A stretch of 64,000 bases of DNA from Novipirellula herctigrandis. GTDB taxonomy: Bacteria; Planctomycetota; Planctomycetia; Pirellulales; Pirellulaceae. The first letter of the stretch is position 1; each line of letters begins with the position of its first letter. The notes below the pieces were generated by a model. That model searched no databases. It was not told where the DNA came from and saw only the letters and a program-made list of their open reading frames with translations. Position numbers and translations under genes: made by a program. Location of the stretch: NCBI GenBank assembly GCA_007859835.1, contig SJPJ01000002.1:328744-392743 (forward strand). Direction: 5' to 3'. Positions 44,360-53,971 of this stretch are shown piece after piece.

Positions 44360-44902
44360 ATGTGTTCACATCGAATCCTGCGACCGATCGTTTTAATGAT
44401 CTCTTTCGCAGCCATCTTTCTCATTGGCTGTGGAACCGTCCGAGCACAACACATTGGTTCGCAAAACTTCAAGATGCGAGTGCCACAGCGAACCTGCGTG
44501 AGTTCACCTGCCACGATTTCGATTGACTCGGTCGACTCCGCCACGGACATCTCGTTTCCACAACAATCGTGGTCCGTATCCTCCAATCTCGCTGAGGGGA
44601 TTTCCGTATTGTTTATGCTTGAGAAGCCCTTTTCGATGATTGGCAATCAAGATATCCAAGCGGATGGAGAGATTTCAGTCCAATTGGATGCATCCAATGG
44701 ACCCGCGACATGGTCCATCAGTGAGCCTACGGCGGCAACGGACATCGACTTGGGTGATCAAAATGCAGCCGTGCAGGTGATCGCTAGCCATCAAGGCGAA
44801 GCCGACTTGAGCGTGCACGTACGGATGCTCGCGGAGCAATCCGCCTTCGTCGTCGCGGGAACCTACGAAGCCGTGCTTACTTGCACCGTTACGACCCCGT
44901 AA
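44360..44902 (+). CDS. Small secreted beta-rich protein C
   Basis: The ATG at 44360 gives MCSHRILRPIVLMISF; an upstream TTG at 44324 would add 12 residues. The hydrophobic segment contains LIGC, a possible lipobox, and also a possible later cleavage at VRAQ. The mature part parallels protein A in order: SQNFKMRVP, FPQQSWSV, GISVLFMLEKPF, ATWSI and the end GTYEAVLTCTVTTP. Two cysteines in the mature region (near QRTC and LTCT) could form a disulfide joining the ends. It is the last gene of the secretin cluster and may be a tip or anchor subunit. Confidence 0.8.
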   Translation: MCSHRILRPIVLMISFAAIFLIGCGTVRAQHIGSQNFKMRVPQRTCVSSPATISIDSVDSATDISFPQQSWSVSSNLAEGISVLFMLEKPFSMIGNQDIQADGEISVQLDASNGPATWSISEPTAATDIDLGDQNAAVQVIASHQGEADLSVHVRMLAEQSAFVVAGTYEAVLTCTVTTP

Positions 44903-44912
44903 CCGTACTCCG

Positions 44913-44962
44913 GTTAAGGGGCCCTAATTATGGGGCACTAGTTAAGGGGGCCTGGTTACGAG
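44913..44962. repeat. Imperfect direct repeat after the secretin cluster
   Basis: gttaaggggccc at 44913 and gttaagggggcc at 44941 begin two similar G-rich stretches just after the last gene of the cluster. A small hairpin (AACCG-TACTC-CGGTT, 44901-44915) overlaps the first. They may form part of a terminator, though no T-run is present. Confidence 0.5.
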
Positions 44963-45070
44963 TAGCAACGCCCCATCAAGAAGTCGGTTTCGATTAGGAT
45001 GGCTTGACATCCTTGGTCCTTGGCACGACCATTTCCGTCCACTCCTTTCTGCTTCTCTGGAAAAATCACG

Positions 45071-46291
45071 ATGCGAAACCTGCGAAAACCGAATCGTCCG
45101 ATGGCGATTCTACTACCGCTGCTAATATCCACGACCACGATCGCCACCTCGTATGCTCACGAAGGTCACTCCCACAAACATCGACCGGCAATGTCTCCAT
45201 CTCCAAACAACACGTCCCGATTCATCACGATTTCCACCGACGGTGATGGGAATGGATTTAGTACCGATAAGCAGACTTTCCATTGGAAACACCGCAGCGA
45301 TCTTGGCACGCAACCCGATGCGATGATCGAAGCGGCCCGAACTGGCCTGCACAACAATGCCGACATTGATCCGAAGACTGGAGAACTGATCACAGTTGTG
45401 AAGGACTATGGATTGGTTGCTTTGGATTCCGAATTAAAAGCGTGGACGTTGATCGAAGACCAAGATCAACACTTTGCCGCTGGCATGAACGCACACGGAA
45501 TGGACTGTTTCGAATTCGACGGGCAAGTTCTCTACGCGGCCGCGTCAACCAACACGCGTGAGATCGTCATCTCCAACCGTGGAAAAATCGTCGCTCGTTT
45601 AGGTTCGCCTACTGGAAAAGAATTCGACAATCCGACTGCGAATCAGTACTACGCCAACGGAGGTCCCTTCGTCCCGTGCGATGTCGTTTGGTTGCCCGAA
45701 GCGAAGCGACTTGTCGTTGTGACAGGTTATAGCCCTGGTGACTTTGCCGTGTCAGCGGAGCGAATCGATGGAACCTGGCAGTGGAGCGGCCCGGCGTTTG
45801 GCGGAAAGCAAAGTGAGGGAGGACCATTCAACACGGCACATGGGATGGAAGTCAAACAAGTTGATGGTTTGGAAACAATTGAAGTCGCTTCGCGCGGTCA
45901 TGGTCGAATCTATGGCTTCACCCCTTCGGGTGCGATGATCCGTTTAAAGGGAGCCAATAACGGATACTACGTCCAACTACCGGACCGATCGACACCCTGC
46001 AATCTTTCGTTTGTCGACGACAAAAGTTTTGTACCGCTACTGAATTCGTTGCCCGATACGGGCGGAGTCGCTCCCGTATTGGTTCTGCAAAACAATGAAT
46101 TGATCGGGTCACTCATTCCCGCCACTTACGACGGGCTAGGATTCATGCATCATATGCACGGTTTGAAGGCCTTTGATCGAAATGGGAAACTTTATGCCGT
46201 TGCCCTATCATGGCCCGACGGCAATAAAGACAAACGGAACGACGGACAAATCGCGATATTTGAAGCGGTTCCTGAAAATCCAGTCCAATAA
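45071..46291 (+). CDS. Secreted beta-propeller-like protein with His-rich N-terminus
   Basis: The ATG giving MRNLRKPNRPMAIL starts a signal peptide with cleavage near SYAHEG; the mature N-terminus is HEGHSHKHRP, a potential metal-binding patch. The remaining 370 residues show repeated four-stranded patterns (GLVALDSELKAWTL, REIVISNRGKIVARLG, DVVWLPEAKRLVVVTGY, RIYGFTPSGAMIRL, KLYAVALSWPDG) typical of NHL or six-bladed propellers. No catalytic residues are evident. It stands alone 168 bases after the secretin cluster. The function is unknown. Confidence 0.78.
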   Translation: MRNLRKPNRPMAILLPLLISTTTIATSYAHEGHSHKHRPAMSPSPNNTSRFITISTDGDGNGFSTDKQTFHWKHRSDLGTQPDAMIEAARTGLHNNADIDPKTGELITVVKDYGLVALDSELKAWTLIEDQDQHFAAGMNAHGMDCFEFDGQVLYAAASTNTREIVISNRGKIVARLGSPTGKEFDNPTANQYYANGGPFVPCDVVWLPEAKRLVVVTGYSPGDFAVSAERIDGTWQWSGPAFGGKQSEGGPFNTAHGMEVKQVDGLETIEVASRGHGRIYGFTPSGAMIRLKGANNGYYVQLPDRSTPCNLSFVDDKSFVPLLNSLPDTGGVAPVLVLQNNELIGSLIPATYDGLGFMHHMHGLKAFDRNGKLYAVALSWPDGNKDKRNDGQIAIFEAVPENPVQ

Positions 46292-46393
46292 GCAGGTACT
46301 GGTCAGAAATATCGTTGGCGAAAAATGAGTTCAGTGCGCAGAGCAAGGGCATCGTTTTGGGAAGACGGCTTGATTTCCCTTGCCTGAACTCCC

Positions 46394-47746
46394 CTAGCCG
46401 ACTTCGATGTCGGCCTTTGGCTTCTTGTCCCAAAACAACAGGATAAAGCCGACCATCACCACTGCGGCAAAGCCAGCCGGATACATCCAAAACCCTTTCC
46501 AATCAAGTACGCCGCCCTCGGTTTGGAAAACTTCTAATCCGCCAAACACTTGGGCTCCGATGAACATCCCCAAGCCTTGCGTAACCAAGACCAGGAACCC
46601 TTGGGCTTGGTTGCGGATCGCGGCGGGCGTTTTCTTATCAACGTAGATCATGCCGGTTACGAAGAAGAAGTCATAGCAAATCCCGTGCAGCAAAATGCCG
46701 CCGATGATCATCCACCAAATTTGATCCCCCGCAGCTGCGGCGAATAGCCCGTAGCGCAACACCCAAGCCCCCATTCCAATTGCTAACATCCATTTGACAC
46801 CGAGACGTGCGAAACAAAGTGGCATCACTAGCATGAAAAAGATTTCACTCATTTGACCGAACGCCATTGCAAACGTGGCACTCCCAAATGGGGTCACATT
46901 GGATGCTTCCACGTACGACCGAGCAAACGCGAAATAGCCAGCCAACGGAATGCAGGTTAAAAACGACGCGATGATAAACACCGTGTAAGAGGGACTGCGA
47001 AATAAACGCAGTGCATCGAGCCCGAGGATCTCGCCAAACGAAACCCGTTTTCCCTTCATCGGTGGTGGTGTGTGCGGTAGCATCAAGCAATAAATGCCGA
47101 GCCCAATCGCACACGTGCCTGCTAAGAAGAATTGGAGCGAAGACGCATCCTTTCCCGGTAACAAACTAATCGCCAAGTTACCGCAGATCCAACCGATCGT
47201 GCCAAGCACCCGCACAACCGGAAACTCCTTTTCAGGATTCTTCAAGTGCTTAAACGACAAGCTTGCCGTCAGCGCGATCGTTGGCATGAAGCATAACATG
47301 TGCCCTAACATTGTTAAAACGAACGGATGCTGAAGCGATTGCCAAAGCATGCTAAAGCGGCCCATTAACCAATGCTGGCTTGAAACATCAGGCACACCGA
47401 AGGGGGAAGCCATCGAAGGAGCGACAAACAACAGTAAGCCACCGACCGCAAACAGCATCGCAAGTGTGAACTGAGTCGGCATGAATCGATCAGCAATCAA
47501 CCCAAGAAAGAACGGTGAAAAAATGGCAGCCAAAGGCCCGACCGAATAGAGCGCAAAGACGAGTCCATTCATGCTAATGTCTTCGCGGAGCATGAAGCCG
47601 GTTGCTGAAACGTACCAGGCCCCCCACATAAAGAACTGAAAGAACATTAAGATCGCTAGCCGAATCATGATCGACGGATCTGTCGATTCGCTGGGTTTTT
47701 GACCATGACCTGCCGCATCATTTGCGTTGGAATCATTCACGCTCAC
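46394..47746 (-). CDS. MFS nucleoside:H+ symporter family transporter
   Basis: Membrane protein of 450 residues with 12 predicted helices. The N-terminal MFFQFFMWGAWYVSATGF is typical of the NupG/XapB nucleoside symporter group, and GLIADRFMP is the family version of the MFS loop motif. It likely imports nucleosides, although planctomycete relatives may use other substrates. Its start overlaps the methyltransferase stop (ATGA), so it is the third gene of a three-gene operon. Confidence 0.87.
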   Translation of the reverse strand: MSVNDSNANDAAGHGQKPSESTDPSIMIRLAILMFFQFFMWGAWYVSATGFMLREDISMNGLVFALYSVGPLAAIFSPFFLGLIADRFMPTQFTLAMLFAVGGLLLFVAPSMASPFGVPDVSSQHWLMGRFSMLWQSLQHPFVLTMLGHMLCFMPTIALTASLSFKHLKNPEKEFPVVRVLGTIGWICGNLAISLLPGKDASSLQFFLAGTCAIGLGIYCLMLPHTPPPMKGKRVSFGEILGLDALRLFRSPSYTVFIIASFLTCIPLAGYFAFARSYVEASNVTPFGSATFAMAFGQMSEIFFMLVMPLCFARLGVKWMLAIGMGAWVLRYGLFAAAAGDQIWWMIIGGILLHGICYDFFFVTGMIYVDKKTPAAIRNQAQGFLVLVTQGLGMFIGAQVFGGLEVFQTEGGVLDWKGFWMYPAGFAAVVMVGFILLFWDKKPKADIEVG

Positions 47747-48669
47747 TTTAAATCCTTCAATACATCGGAGGTCGGTTTAGGTGGGATTGCTTCGAGCGGA
47801 CTATCAGACCGGGCGAAAAACATCAAATGCTGCCAAGGTAGCTTATTGCACTCGCGGACCAGTTTGAAGTGGTTTTGTTCATACTCTTTAATAATTTGCG
47901 ATTTCGACATTCTGTGAAGTGGCTTTATCGGCACGGTCGGGTCTTCTTCGCGATATTCCAACAGAGCGATCACGCCGGTGGGTTTGAGCGCGCGGTGGAT
48001 ATGCCAAAGCATGGATTCAGGGTGTGAAAACTCATGATAAACGTCGACCATCAATACCAAATCGACTTCGTTCTTCGGCAAATTGGGATCATTGATTTTG
48101 CCCAGCACGGCTTGGATATTCTGCATTCGTTCACGACCTGCCCGAGCGCGAAGTTTCTGCAGCATCTCCGGTTGAATATCCACGGCCAACACCGAACCGG
48201 TTTCACCAACAGCCTTTGCCATCGGTAGCGTCCAGTAACCGTTACCGCAACCAAGATCACAAACCGTCATCCCTTGGGTCAGACCAAGTTGAGTAAACGA
48301 CTCCGACGCGTTTTCTTCTTGGTCTCGGTTTGCGCGAACCAGCCAAGGTGCACCGGCATGTGACATGTACTGGGCGACGATCCGGCCAAGATAGACTCGC
48401 CGAGCATTTTCTTTTGGCGGTGCCGATTCAACGGATTCAATTCCTGCGGGTGCATCAAGAACCGAGGGGACTTCTTGAGCCAACCCTAATGACGCCGTCA
48501 AAACGAGCCACAGCAGCAGCGTCGAGAAAGCCGCTGTGAAAGGGGATCGCCCCAAAACACTGGACGCACGTTCGCAAGGAAATCCACCACGCCGCTTGAA
48601 GCTATTCTGCTTCGCGCGGAACCAACTCAAACTCGGGTTCGAAGGCGTCGCCGAAATCATAAACGTCAT
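47743..48669 (-). CDS. SAM-dependent methyltransferase with N-terminal signal-like segment
   Basis: Class I methyltransferase with the SAM motif VCDLGCGNGYWTL, the acidic end of strand 2 in VLAVDIQPEML, and VDLVLMVDVYHEFSHPESML. It is preceded by a hydrophobic stretch (FSTLLLWLVLTASLGLAQ) that looks like a signal peptide. The ATG at 48669 has GAGAGGA upstream and overlaps the Minf_1886 gene by 68 bases; a longer frame reaches 48816, and a TTG at 48555 would give a shorter, neater signal peptide. If the segment is cleaved, the enzyme would be periplasmic, which is odd because SAM is cytoplasmic. The substrate is unknown. Confidence 0.8.
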   Translation of the reverse strand: MTFMISATPSNPSLSWFRAKQNSFKRRGGFPCERASSVLGRSPFTAAFSTLLLWLVLTASLGLAQEVPSVLDAPAGIESVESAPPKENARRVYLGRIVAQYMSHAGAPWLVRANRDQEENASESFTQLGLTQGMTVCDLGCGNGYWTLPMAKAVGETGSVLAVDIQPEMLQKLRARAGRERMQNIQAVLGKINDPNLPKNEVDLVLMVDVYHEFSHPESMLWHIHRALKPTGVIALLEYREEDPTVPIKPLHRMSKSQIIKEYEQNHFKLVRECNKLPWQHLMFFARSDSPLEAIPPKPTSDVLKDLK

Positions 48670-49027
48670 CAAAGTCCTCTCGGCGATCGGTTTCGCTTTT
48701 TCGCATTTGTTCGATACGAATAAGATTGTATACCAAATCCCCGAAGTCGCTCGTCGACCGTATCCCCCAATTGCCCAAAACCATCTTTGCCAAGAACCCG
48801 TATTGGTCGGTCGCATAGCGTCGACATGCTTCGCAAAGCTGTTGCCCCGTCACATGTTTCGGCCCTGTTTGCCCTTTTCGGATCGATTCAGCCAAGTCAT
48901 TCTCCCCATCAATGTCAAAGTTTTCGTGGGCAAAATGCAGTGCTTCACGAATAAACTGGTAAGCCTCGATCCGGTACCGTGGATCTTCCACCAAGAGATC
49001 GCGAATTGCTTGAAGGGGAGTCGGCAT
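48602..49027 (-). CDS. Minf_1886 family protein
   Basis: Small cytoplasmic protein of 141 residues from the ATG giving MPTPLQAIRDLLVEDPRY. The body (AYQFIREALHFAHE, HVTGQQLCEACRRYATDQYG, LGNWGIRSTSDFGDLVYNLI) matches the conserved family named after Methylacidiphilum Minf_1886 and found across the PVC bacteria. Function is unknown. It is the first gene of an operon with the methyltransferase and the nucleoside symporter. Confidence 0.87.
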   Translation of the reverse strand: MPTPLQAIRDLLVEDPRYRIEAYQFIREALHFAHENFDIDGENDLAESIRKGQTGPKHVTGQQLCEACRRYATDQYGFLAKMVLGNWGIRSTSDFGDLVYNLIRIEQMRKSETDRREDFDDVYDFGDAFEPEFELVPREAE

Positions 49028-49541
49028 GCTTCGCTCGTTGACTAACAATTGATAAGAGTGCACCAAAAAATCTGCTGAACCTGCATCACATGCAAAAGCG
49101 AAAAATAGCCTTTTGAGGCCCTGTCGGCTTTTGGCCCTGACGCGTAGGTCTCGTACATTCTGACCAACTTTACCCAAAAAAACAATTCACCCGCAAAAAC
49201 TTTGCCTGGATGGAAGAAACGAGTGATAAGGGGGCTGGTAACGTGGCCCAGGGCAAGCAAACCATGAGCAAAAAAGAAAAAAGCTAGCTGAGCGACACCA
49301 GAGGTCATGGGGCAAATCACGTCAAGAGCCGCCCAGCTAACAGTGTTAGTAAAACTAATCAGACAACTATTTACAATCCCATTTTCGGCGATTGGAAACG
49401 GTTTCAAGAACAAAAAATTGAAATTTCAATATACATGCTTTGGAGATCGCCGGTCCTCGGTTATCAGCATCAGCATGGCGCACACCTCCACGCCGGTGGC
49501 ACTTTGCCCTCACCAAAATCACCACATTGAGCATAGCAACC
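49028..49541. other. Intergenic region
   Basis: About 510 bases between two minus-strand operons. It should contain the terminator of the P-type ATPase operon and the promoter of the Minf_1886 operon. An in-frame extension of the Minf_1886 gene to 49177 has no support. No other gene, RNA or clear repeat was recognised. Confidence 0.5.
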
Positions 49542-51401
49542 TCACGTGGTTTCATAATCGGTCAGCGAGTTCGGTGGCAACGCAACACGAAGCGCGTTGA
49601 CGACCGCAAACACGTCAATGACTTCTTGCGTGATCGCACCGGCCACTGGCGGCAAATAACCCGCTGCTGCGACAAACATCGCAATGATACTAATGGCCAT
49701 TCCACCAACCGCGCTCTGCAAAGCGATGGTGCGCATGCGCTGGCTAATGTGCATCAACTCATCCACTTTTTGTAGTGACGAATCGAGGACAACGGCACCG
49801 GCGGCTTCGGTCGTGACATCACTGTTTTGACCAAATGCGATGCCAACGGTCGCAGCCATCAACGCCGGTGCGTCATTGATTCCATCGCCAACAAAAAGCG
49901 TGTCTGCCAACCCGGTTTCCTTGCGAACAATCTCAAGCTTCTCTTCGGGATTCTTCTCTGCATAAATCTCACTGACACCGACTTTCTCAGCCAAGTAACG
50001 CACTTCGGATTCACGATCTCCGGAGAGCAACATCACTCGCTTGACCTTATGCCTGGGGCCGAGATGTCGCACGAACGACGCACCTTCTTTTCGAGGAGCA
50101 TCGCGGAACGCATAGGTTGCTGCATAAGATCCATCAATCAATACGACGCACTCAAGCCCTGACGATGGCGGTGGCAATTGATCAACCAGCTGGGGATGCT
50201 CTTTCGCGATTGCTTTTCGGTGAGTGATGCGAACGGACTTTCCATGGACCACACCGCGAAGCCCTTGGCCTGGCTTCTCACTAATCTCCGACGTTTCCAA
50301 GATGGCCGCTTTGCGTTCTTTGCCCGCATCGAGAATCGCTTCGCTAAGCGGATGTTTTGAATATCGTTCAACACTTGTGACCAAGGACAGAACTTCGTTT
50401 TCATCCACGCCGGGTGGACAAAACATTTGAGTCAATTTGGGCTCACCGTAAGTCAGGGTTCCCGTTTTATCAAAGATCACTGTACGGCATCCGCCTAACT
50501 TCTCGAGTACCGAGGGGTCGCGAATGACGACCGCACGTTTGGCTGCTAACGAAATCGAACCGATGATCGCTACCGGAATCGCAATCAATAACGGGCACGG
50601 CGTCGCAACGACCAAAACCGCCAAAAAGCGAATCGCTTCGCCGCTGAAAAACCATGCGGCAAGGGCAACCGAAACTGCGATAGGCGTGTAAAAAGCACCA
50701 AGCTGGTCACCGAGCCTGCGAATACGAGGTCGTTGTTGTTGAGACGACTGCATGACCTTCATAATTTGGGCATAACGCGAATCAACCGCTAACTTATCTG
50801 CCAGGATCGTCAGCGCGGAATCACCGTTAATTGCCCCGGAAATCACGGTCGCACCAGGCGTTTTGGACATCATATACGGTTCGCCCGTCAAGTAAGATTC
50901 GTCCATGACCCCATGGCCGTCGACGACGGTACCATCGATCGGACAGACTTCGTGGGGAAACACGAGCAAACAGTCGCCGATCGCGATCTCGTCGAGCGCC
51001 ACATCCTCGATGTTTGAATTGGTTTTTCGGTGAGCGACCGAGGGCATCCGCTTGGATAGAGCCTGCAGCACCGAAGAGGCACTCTTCACCGCGTAGCCTT
51101 CAAGCGCCTCGCCTCCCGACAGCATTAACACAACCAGTGTGCCGGCAAGGTACTCGCCTAGGATCACCGCAGTGACAATCGAGATACCGGCGAGAAGATC
51201 GGACCCAAATTCGCCTCGAACTAGCTTAACGAGCAATTCCCAAACCAATGGAATCCCACCCAAGACCAAGGCAACATACAACGGCAAGTTCACCACGGTT
51301 TGCGACGGAACTACCGAAAACCGCAATACCAGGTGGACAATGATCGCAATGACCGCAAGAAGGGCGATCACCAGTTGCATACGATTTTGATTCGTTTCCA
51401 T
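49542..51401 (-). CDS. P1B-type metal-transporting ATPase with TPC motif
   Basis: Heavy-metal P-type ATPase of 619 residues. It has the actuator TGEP (172-175), phosphorylation site DKTGTLT with Asp311, the HP dipeptide (SKHPLSEA) and [10 protein letters not shown]. The metal-site helix reads [13 protein letters not shown], so the usual CPC is TPC. No N-terminal metal-binding (CxxC) domain is present and the N-terminus has only six or so short helices. The TPC form is found in less-studied P1B groups whose metal is uncertain. It is nine bases downstream of a response regulator gene, suggesting control by the kinase encoded in the same operon. Confidence 0.92.
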   Translation of the reverse strand: METNQNRMQLVIALLAVIAIIVHLVLRFSVVPSQTVVNLPLYVALVLGGIPLVWELLVKLVRGEFGSDLLAGISIVTAVILGEYLAGTLVVLMLSGGEALEGYAVKSASSVLQALSKRMPSVAHRKTNSNIEDVALDEIAIGDCLLVFPHEVCPIDGTVVDGHGVMDESYLTGEPYMMSKTPGATVISGAINGDSALTILADKLAVDSRYAQIMKVMQSSQQQRPRIRRLGDQLGAFYTPIAVSVALAAWFFSGEAIRFLAVLVVATPCPLLIAIPVAIIGSISLAAKRAVVIRDPSVLEKLGGCRTVIFDKTGTLTYGEPKLTQMFCPPGVDENEVLSLVTSVERYSKHPLSEAILDAGKERKAAILETSEISEKPGQGLRGVVHGKSVRITHRKAIAKEHPQLVDQLPPPSSGLECVVLIDGSYAATYAFRDAPRKEGASFVRHLGPRHKVKRVMLLSGDRESEVRYLAEKVGVSEIYAEKNPEEKLEIVRKETGLADTLFVGDGINDAPALMAATVGIAFGQNSDVTTEAAGAVVLDSSLQKVDELMHISQRMRTIALQSAVGGMAISIIAMFVAAAGYLPPVAGAITQEVIDVFAVVNALRVALPPNSLTDYETT

Positions 51402-51410
51402 TTACATCCA

Positions 51411-52058
51411 TTAACCGTTTTCAATGGTCCAATGAACGGCCTCGCGAGTAAGAGCAGCCATGTCATCGAGTTCTAGCTTTTCTTTGATCCGAGCACGATA
51501 GGTCTCGATCGTCTTTGTACTCAATTGCATCTCACCGGCAATATCGGCCGTCTTGAGTCCTCGTCCAATTAAAGCAAACGTTTGCAGCTCACGATCCGAT
51601 AACGCATCAACCGGCGCTTTGCCGAGCGGGCTACGTCCCATCACGACACGATTGAGCATTTTTGCCGACATCGCCTCGCTCAAGAAAATATCACCTTTGA
51701 GTATCCGCCGAATCGCATCAATGATCACTCCTGTGACGTTTTCTTTATTGATGTATCCCATCGCACCGGCCCGTACAGCTCGCTCGGCGTACAGAGAGTC
51801 TTCGTACATCGACCAAACCAGCATACGCGTGCTTAAGTTTGCCGATTTGACCTTCTTGATCAATTCAATTCCATTGCCGGTTTTGAGTGACACGTCGATA
51901 ATTGCGATATCCGGCAATTTCAATTGGATCAACTCAAATGCCTCATCCACGTCGGCCGCTTCACCAACGACCCGGAGGTCAGCTTCAAGTTCGATCCGCG
52001 TCATCAACCCATCACGAGTGGAGGGATGATCATCGACAATTACAATTGTAGTCATCAC
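51411..52058 (-). CDS. NarL/LuxR-family response regulator
   Basis: Response regulator of 215 residues. The receiver has the acidic pair VDDH, phosphorylation site Asp55 (IAIIDVSL), and Lys in MGYINKENV. The LuxR-type helix-turn-helix is complete (ALSDRELQTFALIGRGLKT, LSTKTIETYRARIKEKL). It lies between the sensor kinase and the P-type ATPase with 15- and 9-base gaps and is surely the partner of that kinase. Confidence 0.94.
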   Translation of the reverse strand: MMTTIVIVDDHPSTRDGLMTRIELEADLRVVGEAADVDEAFELIQLKLPDIAIIDVSLKTGNGIELIKKVKSANLSTRMLVWSMYEDSLYAERAVRAGAMGYINKENVTGVIIDAIRRILKGDIFLSEAMSAKMLNRVVMGRSPLGKAPVDALSDRELQTFALIGRGLKTADIAGEMQLSTKTIETYRARIKEKLELDDMAALTREAVHWTIENG

Positions 52059-52073
52059 AAAAAGCCTTTGGTC

Positions 52074-53843
52074 CTACCGGTTATTTTCGCGAGCAAGCGT
52101 ACAAGACACTTCCGTGCCGCCACCCGTCGCAGGTCGTATTCGCAATTCGGCTCCGGCAATTCCCGCGCGATATCCCATGATTCGGAGCCCCATACCATGG
52201 CTTTGCTGTGGATTCTCGACGATACCAACGCCATCGTCGATCACCCTTAAACGAGGACAATTATTCTCAATTAACAATACTACCTCGATTCGTTTCGCTT
52301 TGCCATGTTTGACCGCATTGGTCGTCGCTTCCTGAGCAATACGAAATACCTGGGTTGCCACTTGGTTGTCAGCTAGCAAAACCGGTTCGTTGCATTCGAA
52401 CGAGCAATCGATGTTGTATAGGTCCGTTATTTGTTCACACATCAACGACAACGCCGACATCAATCCTGCTGCATCCACATCAACCGGGTACATTCCACGA
52501 GCCAACACGCGGACTTGGCCCAGGGTTTGCTTAAGACCAGCATCCAGTTTCTTGGCAAACCGCAATTCGGGGGCGGCTTCCCTTCGTGACATCGCCGTAA
52601 CCAACGTATCGGCCACCATCGAAAGGCCGGTCAGTGCTTGGCCTATTCCGTCATGCAAATCGTTTCCAATCCGGCGACTCTCCTCGGCGGCGACATCAAG
52701 CACTTGTTTTTCGAGCGCTCGTCGCTCAGTGATATCGGTCGCAAGGAAATAGACACCACTAACTTGGCCCTGCTCATTTTGGTCCGGAATCAAAACAGCG
52801 GTAAACCAAAAATCGGTGCCATCATAGACACGGAATTTATCGACAAAGGAAACACGGTTCCCCGCCAGTGCCGTTTGGAGCGGTTCTTGGATCATTCGCA
52901 AATAGTCATCATTGCCTACCACGTCAATGATCGGTCGACCGAGCATCTGCTGGCGAGGCCGACCAAACACCTCCTCGTAACGTCGATTAACGAATTGACA
53001 CCGGAGCTTCGTATCCACATAGCAAAATAGTTCCGGCACATTGTCGGCCAAGGTTCGGAATTTTTTCTCTTGCTTGACGAGTCGCTTGGTTGCCAAATCA
53101 CGGAAGTAGTTGCGTTGCTTCTGTTCGTATAGCTCGCGTTCCTTCCGTTGCTGCTGCTGCTGCTCGCGTTCAACTTGCTGATTATAAGACGACACCCACT
53201 CGGCGAACGGCGGGTAATCAGACAACACACTTTCCACGTCCGGTTCGAGTTGCAGGTTATCATGCGTTTCGGTCCAAAAATGGGCGGTCCGAACAAACGA
53301 TAGAAACAGAACCAATCTTTCGTACCAATCCGATCGAAAAGCATCGCGAAGCGCAATGCGGCAATCCAACGCAGAGGAATCACTGAGAAAAACCGAAGTC
53401 GAACAGGCAAACACACTTTCTTCGATAATGCTTCCGTTCCGAGGCCATTCCCCTAGTGGTTCGCCAACACCTCGGAGCACCTCGAGGTGACTCTGCAGTT
53501 CTTCCTGATCCAAAGCCGGGCGGTTGAGCATTTCAACCATCTCGAATACCGATATTCTTGCGCGGTTTTCGCCGTCGATATCGGCCCCCAAATGGGGATC
53601 GTCTCGAGTGACCAACCATGTCGCGTGTCGCGTAACGCAGTAGGGAACCTTGCAAAAGCGAGACAGATAAACAAACAATCGCTCTTTGAACCCGTCCGGT
53701 ATCGGGTTGTCGAGATACGCGAATAGTGTCTGTTCCCACAGATTCGTAACGATCTCGGGCTGATTCTCTCCGACCTGGTAAAAAGATGGATAGATACCCA
53801 AACGACCCGCTATTTCGGATTCGAGTTGATCTCGCTTCGACAT
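52074..53843 (-). CDS. PAS sensor histidine kinase with AhpD-like N-terminal domain
   Basis: Cytoplasmic histidine kinase of 589 residues without membrane segments. Residues 30-200 are helical; RFCKVPYCVTRH (Cys64, Cys69, His73) resembles the redox centre of AhpD/carboxymuconolactone decarboxylase proteins. A Gln/Glu-rich coiled coil (220-250) leads to one PAS domain (262-375). The HisKA_3 region carries His397 (RRIGNDLHDGIGQALTG), followed by an ATPase domain with AQEATTNAVKHGKA, DDGVGI and GMGLRIMGYRA. The kinase probably senses a redox or metal signal and phosphorylates the adjacent regulator. Confidence 0.9.
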   Translation of the reverse strand: MSKRDQLESEIAGRLGIYPSFYQVGENQPEIVTNLWEQTLFAYLDNPIPDGFKERLFVYLSRFCKVPYCVTRHATWLVTRDDPHLGADIDGENRARISVFEMVEMLNRPALDQEELQSHLEVLRGVGEPLGEWPRNGSIIEESVFACSTSVFLSDSSALDCRIALRDAFRSDWYERLVLFLSFVRTAHFWTETHDNLQLEPDVESVLSDYPPFAEWVSSYNQQVEREQQQQQRKERELYEQKQRNYFRDLATKRLVKQEKKFRTLADNVPELFCYVDTKLRCQFVNRRYEEVFGRPRQQMLGRPIIDVVGNDDYLRMIQEPLQTALAGNRVSFVDKFRVYDGTDFWFTAVLIPDQNEQGQVSGVYFLATDITERRALEKQVLDVAAEESRRIGNDLHDGIGQALTGLSMVADTLVTAMSRREAAPELRFAKKLDAGLKQTLGQVRVLARGMYPVDVDAAGLMSALSLMCEQITDLYNIDCSFECNEPVLLADNQVATQVFRIAQEATTNAVKHGKAKRIEVVLLIENNCPRLRVIDDGVGIVENPQQSHGMGLRIMGYRAGIAGAELRIRPATGGGTEVSCTLARENNR

Positions 53844-53971
53844 CTTTTCTGTGGTTATGGTGTTCGGATACGCAGGTCCATTAACGACGTATCAGAAGTA
53901 TACTGATTTGCAATTTCGTTGACTGCACTGGGGACTTCGCGACAACCACCTCAGGAAATTCCCGATGCGAC

